Shown: one piece after another, positions 34,432-43,302 of the stretch
Layout: the number at the start of each line of letters is the position of its first letter
How positions within the stretch are numbered: position 1 is the first letter of the stretch
Source: Paenibacillus sacheonensis
GTDB lineage: Bacteria > Bacillota > Bacilli > Paenibacillales > Paenibacillaceae
Assembly: GCF_009909195.1 (NCBI RefSeq)
Contig: NZ_JAAAMU010000022.1
Coordinates: forward strand, 1 to 64,000
Reading direction: 5' to 3'
Length of the DNA stretch: 64,000 nucleotides
Program-made: the position numbers and the translations under genes
Notes under the pieces: generated by a model
Database searches by the model: none
Seen by the model: only the letters and a program-made list of their open reading frames with translations
What the model was told of the DNA's origin: nothing

Positions 34432-35010
34432 TCAACTATAGTTTTCTTGTGTCAAAAGAATTCGCTGGCGTAAGTCAACGTAATTCAAACTGTGGGGCGT
34501 GGTGGCGTCGATGCTCAAGACTGTACCGCCAATGGCGAGCGGCGTAAGATTTCCGTGTAAGAGTCGTTCTTTGTTTTCGTCTTGTTGAATCCATTCCAGA
34601 TCACGATGACCGATGTGTCGTTCTCTTGTCCCTATACGAGCAAGAAAACGCTCCAAGAGCACTTGTCCATCCACGTTGCACATGATTTGAAATGGCTCAA
34701 AATCGTAAGCCTCTTTCAAACTAAGAAACTCTGCGCTTCTTAGTTCCGGTCGACCAAAAAAACCTTCGATTATGACAGACTTTCCGGCTGATAGCAATGA
34801 ACTTGCGACTGAGTATAAGAGGGTAAACGTTGCAGGTGCTATCAACGGCGGACACCCATTCTCTTGACATGCTAAGGCATCGTACAGGGTCTCATATAGT
34901 CCGTCTCGGGAGAATACGGGTAATCGAAGGTCATTCGAAAGTCGCTTTGCTAACGTTGTCTTTCCTGAGCCAGGCAGTCCATTGACAATAACTAACAACG
35001 GTTTCTCCAT
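34432..35010 (-). CDS. P-loop kinase-like ATPase (AAA_33 type)
   Basis: About 192 residues. The N-terminus is MEKPLLVIVNGLPGSGKTTL with a perfect Walker A. Other features are FSRDGLYETLYD (substrate or lid Asp), VIIEGFFGRPELR (Walker B-like) and RHIGHRDLEWI. This is the pattern of small soluble phosphotransferases related to the zeta-toxin/chloramphenicol phosphotransferase/adenylate kinase group; the substrate is unknown. The start is set at the ATG at 35010, because MEKPLL begins the conserved domain; AGGAGG lies 13 bases upstream, somewhat far. An in-frame ATG at 35040 is possible. It follows the sugar permease genes on the same strand but is likely unrelated. Confidence 0.75.
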   Translation of the reverse strand: MEKPLLVIVNGLPGSGKTTLAKRLSNDLRLPVFSRDGLYETLYDALACQENGCPPLIAPATFTLLYSVASSLLSAGKSVIIEGFFGRPELRSAEFLSLKEAYDFEPFQIMCNVDGQVLLERFLARIGTRERHIGHRDLEWIQQDENKERLLHGNLTPLAIGGTVLSIDATTPHSLNYVDLRQRILLTQENYS

Positions 35011-35105
35011 AATAGCAGCATTGCCTCCTATATTCGTCATTCTCGCTCTGCAACCGGGAAAGGAGCCCCGAGAGGCCCCCTTGCTTCCGAATGCGATTTC
35101 AAACT

Positions 35106-35939
35106 TCAGCCTTTGATGCCCGAAAGCGTTACGCCCTCGATGATATACCGCTGCCCGACGATATAGACGAGGAGCACCGGAATAAGCGCGATCGACGCGC
35201 CCGCCATCATCAGGGTCCAATCCGTCGCGTACATGCCCCGGTACAGGTTGAGCATCATCGGAACGGTGAACTTATCCGGGCTGTTGAGGAAAATCAACGG
35301 ATTAAAGAAGTTGTTCCACATGCCGAGGAAGGTGAATATCCCCAGCGCCGATAATGCCGGCTTGATCAGAGGCAGCATAATCCGCAAGTAAATCGTCCAG
35401 CGGTTGGCCCCGTCCACGATTGCCGCCTCTTCCATCTCCTTGGGAATGCCTTTGAAGAACTGGCGGAGCAGAAACACCCCGAAGGCATTCAGCAAAGCAG
35501 AGGGAACGATGATCGACAGATGGGAATCCAGCCAGCCGATGTTCTTCATAATGAGATACAGCGGAATAATCGTAACCTGTCCGGGAACCATCATGGTGGC
35601 CAGAAACATCAGAAACAGCGGCTCTCGCATGGGAAAACGGATCTTTGCGAACGCATAAGCGGCCATGGAACAGGTTAGCAGCTGCGACAGAACGACGATC
35701 ACATTAATATAGAAGCTGTTGAAGTACGCCCGGCCAAACGGCAGCGCCGTCAGAGAGTCCTTGAAGTTGGACCAGACGAAGGGGCTTGGAATCCACTTCG
35801 GCGGCACGATGAATACCTGCGATAAATCCTTCAGCGCGCTAAGCACCATCCAGACGAAAGGGAGTGCCATTACGCAAGCCCCGAGAATCAGCACAAGATG
35901 GAGAGCCAGGGTGGAAATACGGAAGCCTTTGAGCTGCAT
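35106..35939 (-). CDS. Carbohydrate ABC transporter permease (MalG/AraQ type), second sugar locus
   Basis: About 277 residues, six membrane segments, opening LHLVLILGACVMALPFVWMVLSALK and with the EAA loop EMEEAAIVDGANRWTIYLRIMLPLI. The C-terminus YIVGQRYIIEGVTLSGIKG is the normal end of this family. The start is placed at the ATG at 35939 (MQLKGFRIS), preceded by AGGAGG; the open frame reaches back to 36257 with unrelated sequence. It lies 26 bases after the partner permease gene. Substrate unknown. Confidence 0.92.
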   Translation of the reverse strand: MQLKGFRISTLALHLVLILGACVMALPFVWMVLSALKDLSQVFIVPPKWIPSPFVWSNFKDSLTALPFGRAYFNSFYINVIVVLSQLLTCSMAAYAFAKIRFPMREPLFLMFLATMMVPGQVTIIPLYLIMKNIGWLDSHLSIIVPSALLNAFGVFLLRQFFKGIPKEMEEAAIVDGANRWTIYLRIMLPLIKPALSALGIFTFLGMWNNFFNPLIFLNSPDKFTVPMMLNLYRGMYATDWTLMMAGASIALIPVLLVYIVGQRYIIEGVTLSGIKG

Positions 35940-35965
35940 ATCGCTGCTCCTCCTTACCGAATCTA

Positions 35966-36922
35966 TTAGTCCTCGTAATGCACCCAGCGTTTGGATATGC
36001 CCATTTGCACCAGTGTCAGCGACAAAATGATCAGAAACAGGATTACCGCCGCCGCCGTACTTTTGCCAAATGTAAAATCTACAAACGCGGTCTCGTAAAT
36101 ATGGTACACAATGGTATAGCTTGCCTTGGCCGGTCCTCCCGAGGTCATGACGAAGGACTGGTCGAATACCTGAAAGGAACCGATGATCGACATGATGGTG
36201 ACAAAAAAGGTAGTCGGCGAAATCAAAGGAATGGTAATATGGCGCAGCTGCTGCCACTTGCTTGCTCCGTCAATCTGGGAAGCTTCGTAATAGCTTGCCG
36301 ATATGCCCTGCAGACCCGCAAGAAACAGCACCATATTGCCGCCAAGCCCCATCCAGATGCTGAGCATGGCGATGGACGGCATGACAAAACGCGTATCCGT
36401 CAGCCACATCGGCCCTTTGATCCCGAACCATTCCTTCAAATACAGGTTGATGAGTCCGAAATCCGCGTTGAACAACCACATGAATACGACGGCTACCGCA
36501 ACCGACATCGTGATGTTCGGCATGAAATAGATCAGCCGGTAAATCACCTTCCCTCTTACCCGGTTGAGTCCGATCGCGACGAGCATAGCCAGCAGAATGC
36601 CGGTCGGCACCGTCAGCAGGGTGTAATAAAGCGTATTGACAATGGCGGTCCGGAATTCCTCATCCTTGAATTGGGAGATAAAGTTATCCAATCCGGCAAA
36701 TGACCGCTTTCCGAAGCCGTCCCAATTCATCAAACTCAGCGCAAATGCCATCACGAGCGGAAGCAGCGAGAAACAGAGCAGCCCGACGAATTGCGGGAAA
36801 ATGAAGAAGTATCCCCAGAAGCGGTCCGCTGTCTTATTGTTCAAGGGCTGCCGTCGCGGGCCGATTTCCGGGCTGATGGCGCCTGCTGCCCGTGTTTGCC
36901 TGGTATTCACATCCATCGTCAT
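35966..36922 (-). CDS. Carbohydrate ABC transporter permease (MalF/UgpA type), second sugar locus
   Basis: 318 residues. The N-terminus is cytoplasmic and polar; six membrane segments follow, the first being FWGYFFIFPQFVGLLCFSLLPLVMAFALSLMNWDG in outline. The EAA loop lies at SASYYEASQIDGASKWQQLRHITIPLI in outline. It pairs with the MalG-type permease encoded downstream. The exact start is uncertain: ATG at 36922 and ATG at 36916 are both possible, and the ribosome binding site (GTTGGG) is weak. The gene begins 21 bases after the binding-protein gene. Confidence 0.9.
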   Translation of the reverse strand: MTMDVNTRQTRAAGAISPEIGPRRQPLNNKTADRFWGYFFIFPQFVGLLCFSLLPLVMAFALSLMNWDGFGKRSFAGLDNFISQFKDEEFRTAIVNTLYYTLLTVPTGILLAMLVAIGLNRVRGKVIYRLIYFMPNITMSVAVAVVFMWLFNADFGLINLYLKEWFGIKGPMWLTDTRFVMPSIAMLSIWMGLGGNMVLFLAGLQGISASYYEASQIDGASKWQQLRHITIPLISPTTFFVTIMSIIGSFQVFDQSFVMTSGGPAKASYTIVYHIYETAFVDFTFGKSTAAAVILFLIILSLTLVQMGISKRWVHYED

Positions 36923-36943
36923 CCCAACTTTCTTTTGCTGGCC

Positions 36944-38269
36944 TTATTTCTTCTTGTACTCGTCGATTTTTTTGTTGGCAAGATCCTGAATTTCCTGCAT
37001 GGCCGTATTCAGATCCTCATTTTTGAGCCATAGCGCTTCAAAGCGAGAGTTAATGTCCGCGCTGAGTCCGGGAATGCCGGCTTCGGCAGGCGTCAGCGCA
37101 TAGCCGACTTCCCGGGCATCGAGAAACAGCTTCGCATGCTCCGGCAGATTGCCTTCCAACACCACATCGTCCGCTCCTTTGACGGACGGAACAGCGTTGC
37201 CGCCGCCCTGCAGGCGATAGATCTGGCCTTCTTTACTGACGAACTCCGTCAGGAACTTGTAGGAGGCTTCTTTTTGCTTGGAAGCTTTATTCAATACCAT
37301 ATAAGCAGTGGGGATACCGGCTGGCTCTATTTTGTTGCCTGTATTGGTCGGCCAGGTTACCACGTCATATTCGAGAGTGGCATTTTTCTTGAACAGCGGG
37401 AGGTACCAGCGTCCGGCGCCGACGAATCCGACCTGATTGGACATGAACATGGCATCGCCGCCTTGACCTTTGGGAAGCGTACCCGAGAAAGTAATGTTTT
37501 TGGCCTTCACATTGTCATAGAGGAACTGGAAGGCTTCCTTTGCTTTGGGATCGGAGTTGCCGACATAGGCTCCGGACTCGTCATATACTTTACCGCCGTT
37601 TGCGGTTACCCAGCTGTGGGTGCTGTTCCAGGAATTATCCAGCACATAGCCGTATTTGCCGGTTGTGCGGATTTTCTCCGTCATCAGCTTGAATGCGTCC
37701 CACGTCCATTCGCCCTTCTCCTGAAGGTCTGCAGGCATATCCGTGACCCCCGCATCCTTCAGCACCTTCTTGTTGTACCAGAGAACCATGGGATTACAGT
37801 CCACCATGATGCCATAAATTTTGCTGTCGCGCTGCGCTGCGCCCCACAGTCCTTCATAGTAATCCTCCTTCTTCAGCGTGCTGCCCGACACTTCCATCAA
37901 GGGCGTTAGCTCTTCAATGCTGCCATTCTCAATCAGCTTCACGATGAAGGCATCGCCCGCATAAAAGATATCCGGCGCTTTGCCGCCCGTGAGCTGTGTG
38001 AGGATTTTTTGATCGTATTCGCCGGGAATCGGAATGAGCTCGGCTTCGATATCGGGATGCTTGGCGTTAAAATCCTTGGTAAATTCCTGAAATCTTGTCA
38101 ATTCGCCAGGATTCCCCCATGTCGCCCAGGTAATTTTCACTTTCTCCCCTTTGGGCGGCGATGTATCTCCCCCTTCGGTCTGGCCTTCATTATTGCCTGA
38201 CGAACAAGCCTGCAGCAGAATCGATAGCGTAAGAACAAGAGCCAGCAGCGACCATTTTTGCTTTTTCAT
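36944..38269 (-). CDS. Sugar-binding lipoprotein of the second ABC importer
   Basis: About 441 residues, solute-binding protein family 1. The signal peptide MKKQKWSLLALVLTLSILLQ leads to the lipobox LLQACSS, and a short charged linker follows. The domain shows ITWATWGNPGELTRFQEF and FMSNQVGFVGAGRWYLPLF, typical of oligosaccharide-binding proteins. The ATG at 38269 has AAAGGAGG at ideal spacing; the open frame runs further upstream without conservation. A cre-like site lies just upstream. The gene is preceded by the regulator/kinase pair, probably its activators. Confidence 0.92.
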   Translation of the reverse strand: MKKQKWSLLALVLTLSILLQACSSGNNEGQTEGGDTSPPKGEKVKITWATWGNPGELTRFQEFTKDFNAKHPDIEAELIPIPGEYDQKILTQLTGGKAPDIFYAGDAFIVKLIENGSIEELTPLMEVSGSTLKKEDYYEGLWGAAQRDSKIYGIMVDCNPMVLWYNKKVLKDAGVTDMPADLQEKGEWTWDAFKLMTEKIRTTGKYGYVLDNSWNSTHSWVTANGGKVYDESGAYVGNSDPKAKEAFQFLYDNVKAKNITFSGTLPKGQGGDAMFMSNQVGFVGAGRWYLPLFKKNATLEYDVVTWPTNTGNKIEPAGIPTAYMVLNKASKQKEASYKFLTEFVSKEGQIYRLQGGGNAVPSVKGADDVVLEGNLPEHAKLFLDAREVGYALTPAEAGIPGLSADINSRFEALWLKNEDLNTAMQEIQDLANKKIDEYKKK

Positions 38270-38315
38270 TCGAATTCCTCCTTTAAATTGTCCACCCATG
38301 CCGCCACCTCTACTA

Positions 38316-38331
38316 ATGGAAGCGCTTTTAT
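38316..38331 (-). promoter_or_regulatory. cre-like site before the second sugar-binding protein gene
   Basis: ATGGAAGCGCTTTTAT matches 15 of 16 positions of the CcpA-site consensus. A TATAAT on the minus strand (38335-38330) overlaps its edge, so bound CcpA would cover the transcription start. Confidence 0.55.
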
Positions 38332-38349
38332 TATAAAATGCGAGATTTT

Positions 38350-39972
38350 TCAAGAAAACGGCTTTTGTTCCGATAGTGTGTCTTGTTTTCCGCTGTTTGC
38401 TTCTCCTCCCGGTTTATGGGGCTGTCCGTGATATTCACCCGGCGAGAGGCCGACAATTTTCTTGAATTGCTTGCTGAAGTGCTTGACGTCGTTGAAACCC
38501 GACTGTTCCGCGACCTCATAGACCCTCAGCGTCGACTCCGCCAGCAGCTCCTTGGCCCTGTTGACCCGCAGCGCAATCAGATAATCGATAAAGTTCTTCC
38601 CCGTCACCTTCTTGAACATTTCGCTGAAATAATTCCGGCTGACATTGACTTCATCCGCCACCTGCTGAAGGGAAATCGCCTCGGTAAAACGCTCCGTGAT
38701 GAACTGCACCGCCTGCATCACGATTCGCCCGTGAAGCGTGGTGTCCGGAATTCCGGAGTCGTCCGGTACCGGCATGCTGCTAAAGCACGCCTCCACATGC
38801 TTCGCAATATCTGCCGCAAAATCAAGCTTGCTAAGCTTGCGGATATGATGCACCATCGCCGTATTGTAATGCTTGCTTAACGTGAGCAGGCTGAGCATCT
38901 GCTCGGCTTCAACGATGACCTGCTGCTTCGTCTTGAATCGGCGGCTCCAATAACCGGTGATCCGCTTCAGTTGGAGCAAGGCTTCGGAATGATTCTCCGC
39001 AACCAGCGCTTCCTTGAGCAGATGCAGCATATCGCCATGATCGGGAAGAGACTGGGATGCTGGCTGAGGCCTTTCCTCCGCCATCACGATGCTTCCCGGA
39101 CCGTAAAAGAATGTATCCTCGAGCGCCTGCTGCGCTTCTGCAAAAGCAGCCTGAAGTTCCCGCAAATCCCCATGCAGCCGGCTGATCCCTGCCGCATACG
39201 CATCATCGGCCAGCTCCCCGTTCCGAACGGCTTGACCGACAACCTCCTCCGCCCGCCCCGCCGACAATACCCGTTCAGGAATAACCGCTAGCAGCAGATC
39301 CGGGTGGATTGCGGCGGCGGCGGGAGCTTCCAGTCTTTCGTATAAAAAGGTCTTCATGGATTCGATCGCCCGTCCCAGCCGGACTTCAGACTCCAGAGAA
39401 TGCGCCTTGATGCCATGAACCCGAAGAACGGCCATGCCGTAACGATGCGGAATATCCGTTAGATTCGCGATCAGCGAAGCGCTGGCCTCCTCATTGCCGC
39501 GAACGGCCTGAATGAACAGCTTCTCCAGCTCTTCCTGCTGCTCGGCAACCTGTTTGTCCCGATACTTCTCGAGCAGCTCCCGGTTCGCCTGCTCCTCCCG
39601 GAGCTTCACCCGCATCTGGTCCAGAATCGTCTTGAGCGAATCGGCGTTCAACGTCGGTTTCAGGATATAATCGGACGCGCCCAGCCTGATCCCTTCCCGC
39701 ACATAATCGAAATCGCTATGGCAGCTGAGCAGCAGAACCTTGACCCAGGGACACAGCTCCCGCGCCCGGCGCGTCAGCTCCAGTCCGTCCATCACCGGCA
39801 TGGCGATATCCGTAATCAGAATATCGACCTCCCCGTTCTCGAGCCACTTCATCGCACGCATGCCGTTTGCGGCTTCGCCCACCAGCCGGTAGCCGTTTCC
39901 CTCCCAATCGAACGTTGCGCGAAGTCCGGCCCTGGCCATGAATTCATCGTCAACGAGCAGCACTCTGCACAT
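38350..39972 (-). CDS. YesN-type response regulator with AraC DNA-binding domain
   Basis: 540 residues, the usual size of the family. The receiver domain has VLLVDDEFMARAGL, the phospho-Asp in ILITDIAMPVMDGLELT and the Lys in DYILKPTLNADSL. The middle carries a coiled-coil-like segment (EEQANRELLEKYRDKQVAEQ). The C-terminus has two AraC helix-turn-helix units (ISLQQVADEVNVSRNYFSEMF and RVYEVAEQSGFNDVKHFSKQF), ending in the family pattern KKIVGLSPGEY. It is encoded with the YesM-type kinase; their genes overlap by 23 bases. Likely activates the adjacent sugar transport genes. Confidence 0.92.
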   Translation of the reverse strand: MCRVLLVDDEFMARAGLRATFDWEGNGYRLVGEAANGMRAMKWLENGEVDILITDIAMPVMDGLELTRRARELCPWVKVLLLSCHSDFDYVREGIRLGASDYILKPTLNADSLKTILDQMRVKLREEQANRELLEKYRDKQVAEQQEELEKLFIQAVRGNEEASASLIANLTDIPHRYGMAVLRVHGIKAHSLESEVRLGRAIESMKTFLYERLEAPAAAAIHPDLLLAVIPERVLSAGRAEEVVGQAVRNGELADDAYAAGISRLHGDLRELQAAFAEAQQALEDTFFYGPGSIVMAEERPQPASQSLPDHGDMLHLLKEALVAENHSEALLQLKRITGYWSRRFKTKQQVIVEAEQMLSLLTLSKHYNTAMVHHIRKLSKLDFAADIAKHVEACFSSMPVPDDSGIPDTTLHGRIVMQAVQFITERFTEAISLQQVADEVNVSRNYFSEMFKKVTGKNFIDYLIALRVNRAKELLAESTLRVYEVAEQSGFNDVKHFSKQFKKIVGLSPGEYHGQPHKPGGEANSGKQDTLSEQKPFS

Positions 39973-41725
39973 AGTGGTCCTCCTTTCTCCGCGAGAACGT
40001 AATCAGCACCGAAGTGCCTTCCCCTTCTGCGCTGGCCACTTTCACCCCGTAGGCATTACCGTAATACAGCTTGATCGTTTGATCCACATGCCGCAGCCCG
40101 ATGCTCGTCATCCCTTTCGTCATACGCTCCTTGCTGCTGATCAGCAGCCGGCCGATCAGCTCTTTGTCCATGCCGACTCCGTCATCCTTGATCCGGATAA
40201 GCAGATCCTCTCCCAGCTGCTGCACCTGGATGGCGATCGTCCCCTTCTCTTCCTTGGGAGCAATTCCGTGGAAGATGGCGTTCTCCACGATCGGCTGCAG
40301 CAGCATGCGGGGGATCGGAACGTCGAGCAGCTCTTCCGGACAGTCGGTATACAGCTCAATCTTGTTCTCGTAGCGGTATTCCTGGATAATCATATATTTC
40401 TCCAGGAGCTCAAGCTCGCCGCCGATGGTGCCGAATACGCCTCCCCGTTCCAGGCTCCCTTCCAGCAGCTGAACAAGCGTCGTAACGGCACTATCCACAT
40501 CATTCGTGCGGTTGAGCTTGGCCATCCAGCGAATGGAGTTCAGCGTATTGTATAAGAAATGGGGATTGATCTGGTAGCGCAGCGCGCGGATTTCAGCCTT
40601 CTTCTTCTCCGATTCCTCTTTCGAGATACGCTCGATCAAGAGCGCGATCTGCCCGATCATTTTGTTGAAGCTGCGCCCCAGCTGACCGATTTCGTTTCGT
40701 CCGATGTGACCGCTTCGGACCGTCAAATCCCCGGCTTCGCCCTTCTTCATCAGCCGGCTGAGGTTGACGAGCGGATTGCCGATTTTGCGAATTCCGAATA
40801 CCCCCATGCCGACCGCAAGCACGATGGAGCCCAAAGCGATCCAGAGCGTAAAATTGCGGATGCTAGCGGAGTCTGCGGTCAGCTCCTTCAGCGGAACGAC
40901 ACCGACTACATGCCAGCCGTTATCCAGTTTCTCGGGAATAACCAGCGTTTTCTTCTTATCGCTATCGCTCTGCCGCATCTTCTCCGGCAGCTCGATCCTT
41001 GAGGCTTGTCCGTATTCCGCCGGGTCGGGGTGATAGAAATATCGGTTCTCGTCATTGGTCACATAGATATAGCCGGTATCTCCGAACTGCACGCGATCAA
41101 GCTCGTCAATGAGCAGATCGGCCATGATTTCATAGAACATCACGCCGATGATTTCCCCCGTCTCCCAGCTGCGGATGGCGCGGCCCAACCCGAATACGGG
41201 AAAGCCCGTTTCCGTTTTCTTCAGGTACGAGGTTTGCGAAATTCCGAACCATACCGTATTGCCGTTCGCCTTCAGAATGGCTTCATACCAGTCCGAATCC
41301 CATTGATCGGGGACGGACATCAGAGAATCCCCGCTGAACACGGAGTTGTTGCGCTTTACATCGAAGATGTAGATGTCGAGAATTTCCGTGGAATTGATCA
41401 TAATGGATGTGAGCAGCTCTTTGCTGTTCTTCACCATCTCATTGAGTTCGTAAGGAGTGGTCTCCGACTTTTGCTCCAATACCGCCTGAATGAGCTTGCT
41501 GTTCAGCACCATCATGGAAGAGTCGTCAAGCTTCTTGAAGAACAGATTCAGTTTGTCGCTGACCTGCGTGATGGTAAGGGACGCGACCTTGCTGACTTGT
41601 TCCTCCACGATAGCCGAAGATTTGTTATAGGACAGGAAGCCCATCACAAGTACTGGAAGCGTCATGCCGATAAAACAAAACAAAAACAGCTGATTAACGA
41701 TCGAATGCAGATGCCGAAACCGCAT
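39950..41725 (-). CDS. YesM-type sensor histidine kinase
   Basis: 591 residues. Two membrane segments (LFLFCFIGMTLPVLVMGFLS and FTLWIALGSIVLAVGMGVFG) flank a Cache-type extracellular sensor of about 260 residues; a HAMP segment follows. The His_kinase domain has the phospho-accepting His in INPHFLYNTLNSIRW; the ATPase domain has VENAIFHGI and IKDDGVGMD. It is the first gene of the regulator pair and presumably senses the sugar handled by the binding protein at 36944-38269. Confidence 0.92.
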   Translation of the reverse strand: MRFRHLHSIVNQLFLFCFIGMTLPVLVMGFLSYNKSSAIVEEQVSKVASLTITQVSDKLNLFFKKLDDSSMMVLNSKLIQAVLEQKSETTPYELNEMVKNSKELLTSIMINSTEILDIYIFDVKRNNSVFSGDSLMSVPDQWDSDWYEAILKANGNTVWFGISQTSYLKKTETGFPVFGLGRAIRSWETGEIIGVMFYEIMADLLIDELDRVQFGDTGYIYVTNDENRYFYHPDPAEYGQASRIELPEKMRQSDSDKKKTLVIPEKLDNGWHVVGVVPLKELTADSASIRNFTLWIALGSIVLAVGMGVFGIRKIGNPLVNLSRLMKKGEAGDLTVRSGHIGRNEIGQLGRSFNKMIGQIALLIERISKEESEKKKAEIRALRYQINPHFLYNTLNSIRWMAKLNRTNDVDSAVTTLVQLLEGSLERGGVFGTIGGELELLEKYMIIQEYRYENKIELYTDCPEELLDVPIPRMLLQPIVENAIFHGIAPKEEKGTIAIQVQQLGEDLLIRIKDDGVGMDKELIGRLLISSKERMTKGMTSIGLRHVDQTIKLYYGNAYGVKVASAEGEGTSVLITFSRRKEDHYVQSAAR

Positions 41726-42061
41726 GAGGATTTATCCTTTCCTGCAAATTTGATTATCCGTTTACAGCTCTGAAACTTTACCTCCCTTCTGTGATAGCAA
41801 TGGTGATGGCGGCAAAATAAATCCCCTCACCGCCTCATTGCTAAGGATTGACCCCTTAAATTCGCCAATAGCTGGATTTCCCCCTTCTTTGTTTTCCATT
41901 TTCAGTAAAACAGGATGAACAAGCTTCGCCGCTCTGAAGGGGTAAAACCCCTATCCATTCCGGGGAAAATTCATAAAAAGCAATCAAAGGCGAAACGCAA
42001 AATATCAATTGGGCGAGAAAATATCAGAGTGGTTAAAGTTTTGAGGATTATCGCGGGAGAC
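41726..42061. other. Intergenic stretch before the IS3 remnant
   Basis: No recognisable gene. The kinase promoter should lie at the left end, but no clear -35/-10 pair was found. Confidence 0.3.
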
Positions 42062-42168
42062 GGAGCAAGAAGCAATTCAGTTCCATTGAAGAAGAGAATG
42101 CTCGCTTAAAAGCGCAGGTTGAATACCAAAAAAAGCGCAATCCAAATCTGTACGGGGAGGGAAGCTGG
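42040..42168 (+). pseudogene. IS3-family transposase OrfA remnant
   Basis: One frame encodes EDYRGRRSKKQFSSIEEENA followed by RLKAQVEYQKKRNPNL. This is the C-terminal leucine-zipper region of IS3-family OrfA proteins (EENxxLKAxxEYLKK, often followed by NPNL). No OrfB or inverted repeats were seen; a short decayed fragment. Confidence 0.55.
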
Positions 42169-42322
42169 CTATGCAAGCCCGGTTCGATTATTCCAGATCG
42201 GCTATTCACCGTTTACGGCCGTATTTTGGCTATTCTCGCTATGCATATGGGAATATTACCTTTTGTGGAATTTGCTATTCCGCTAGACGGCCCTACGTTA
42301 TTACTTCAAGCTCCTTAAGTGA

Positions 42323-42360
42323 AAATGCAGCCCTTATCCGTTTAGATAAGGGCTGCATTT
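42323..42360 (-). terminator. Terminator after the azoreductase gene
   Basis: A perfect 16-bp stem (AAATGCAGCCCTTATC and its reverse complement) with a 6-base loop. On the minus strand it ends in T4, about 40 bases past the stop of azoR. Confidence 0.8.
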
Positions 42361-42401
42361 CGTTTAGCGATGCGAATCGCATTCGCGGGATTGAGTTCCT
42401 G

Positions 42402-43028
42402 TTAGAACGCTGCGGCAACCTCGGCCGTTTCCTTCAAGCCCTTCTCGATAATGTCCTTCGCGCGATCCGCATATTGCGCGTGACCTTCGATAACGACGAC
42501 CTCCGGCTGATGGATTCCCCAGAATCGAAGGATCGCTTTCATGTAATTTTGAGCCATTTCGAGCGCCTGCATCGCTTCCGACGAATAATCGCCGCCGCGA
42601 GCGCTGAGCAGAACGACTTTTTTATCGCCGACCAAGCCTACCGGGCCTTCCGATGTGTACTTGAATGTTTTCCCAGCCTGCGAGAGATAAGAAACATAGT
42701 TGATCAACGGAGCCGGAACCGTGAAATTCCATAGCGGGAACGCGAACACGATTTTATCCGAGTTGAGGAACTGACTCATATAGGTATTGGCGGTATCCGC
42801 CGCGATTTTCTCGCCGTCCGTCGCATCGATTCCTTTTGACTCTTTATAAAGCCCCGTTAATACGTCATTTCCGAAATAAGGAAGGTTCTTCTCGAACAAG
42901 TTCAATTCCGTGATCGTATCGTTCGGGTTCGCTTCTTGATAGCTGGTTAGAAACCGATGATACATTTGGTTGCTGATCGCTACGTCAGACGGGCGATCGT
43001 TGGATTTTACGAATAATACGTTTGCCAT
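42402..43028 (-). CDS. azoR: FMN-dependent NADH-azoreductase
   Basis: 208 residues of the flavodoxin-like azoreductase family. Motifs: VLFVKSNDRP (phosphate-binding start), FAFPLWNFTVPAPLINYV (FMN-binding P-x-x-N), and LLSARGGDYSS (second FMN loop). Azoreductases reduce quinones and azo compounds by two-electron transfer, which avoids semiquinone radicals. The HxlR-type regulator encoded about 275 bases upstream probably controls it, as YodB does for azoR1 in Bacillus subtilis. The gene ends in a strong terminator. Confidence 0.93.
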   Translation of the reverse strand: MANVLFVKSNDRPSDVAISNQMYHRFLTSYQEANPNDTITELNLFEKNLPYFGNDVLTGLYKESKGIDATDGEKIAADTANTYMSQFLNSDKIVFAFPLWNFTVPAPLINYVSYLSQAGKTFKYTSEGPVGLVGDKKVVLLSARGGDYSSEAMQALEMAQNYMKAILRFWGIHQPEVVVIEGHAQYADRAKDIIEKGLKETAEVAAAF

Positions 43029-43189
43029 TTCATCTGCCTCCGAAGGGTGTTGGTATCCGGCGGAGCTTGCGGCATGCGGCCTTTCCGGACAGGCCGATCC
43101 AGCACTTCCGCCAGTAATAAGTCCTTTGTTTGGACACTGTAAGGAGTGCCTGCATGAATTATACGTTCGAATCCGTTCGGCGGGAAGAC

Positions 43190-43225
43190 GTTACATTTTT
43201 ATGGACTAAGTCACTTTTATGTAAC
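43190..43225. promoter_or_regulatory. Inverted repeat upstream of azoR, candidate HxlR-type operator
   Basis: GTTACAT (43190-43196) and ATGTAAC (43219-43225) form perfect 7-bp arms 22 bases apart, between hxlR and azoR. HxlR/DUF24 regulators such as YodB and CatR bind TTAC...GTAA sequences. Confidence 0.45.
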
Positions 43226-43246
43226 CATGGCCGGAGCATAAAGAAA

Positions 43247-43276
43247 GCTGCCTCGATGCGCGGGCGCCGAGACAGC
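43247..43276 (-). terminator. Terminator after the HxlR regulator gene
   Basis: Arms GCTGCCTCG and CGAGACAGC pair with one mismatch, and a TTTCTTTAT tail follows on the minus strand. It lies about 25 bases past the stop at 43303. Confidence 0.6.
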
Positions 43277-43302
43277 CTATATGAAAAAAAAAAGGTGCGC
43301 CG

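Noticed and set aside
41915-42109. 64-codon plus-strand frame before the azoreductase terminator
   Set aside because: The true signal in this region is the IS3 OrfA remnant in another frame; this frame is random-like.
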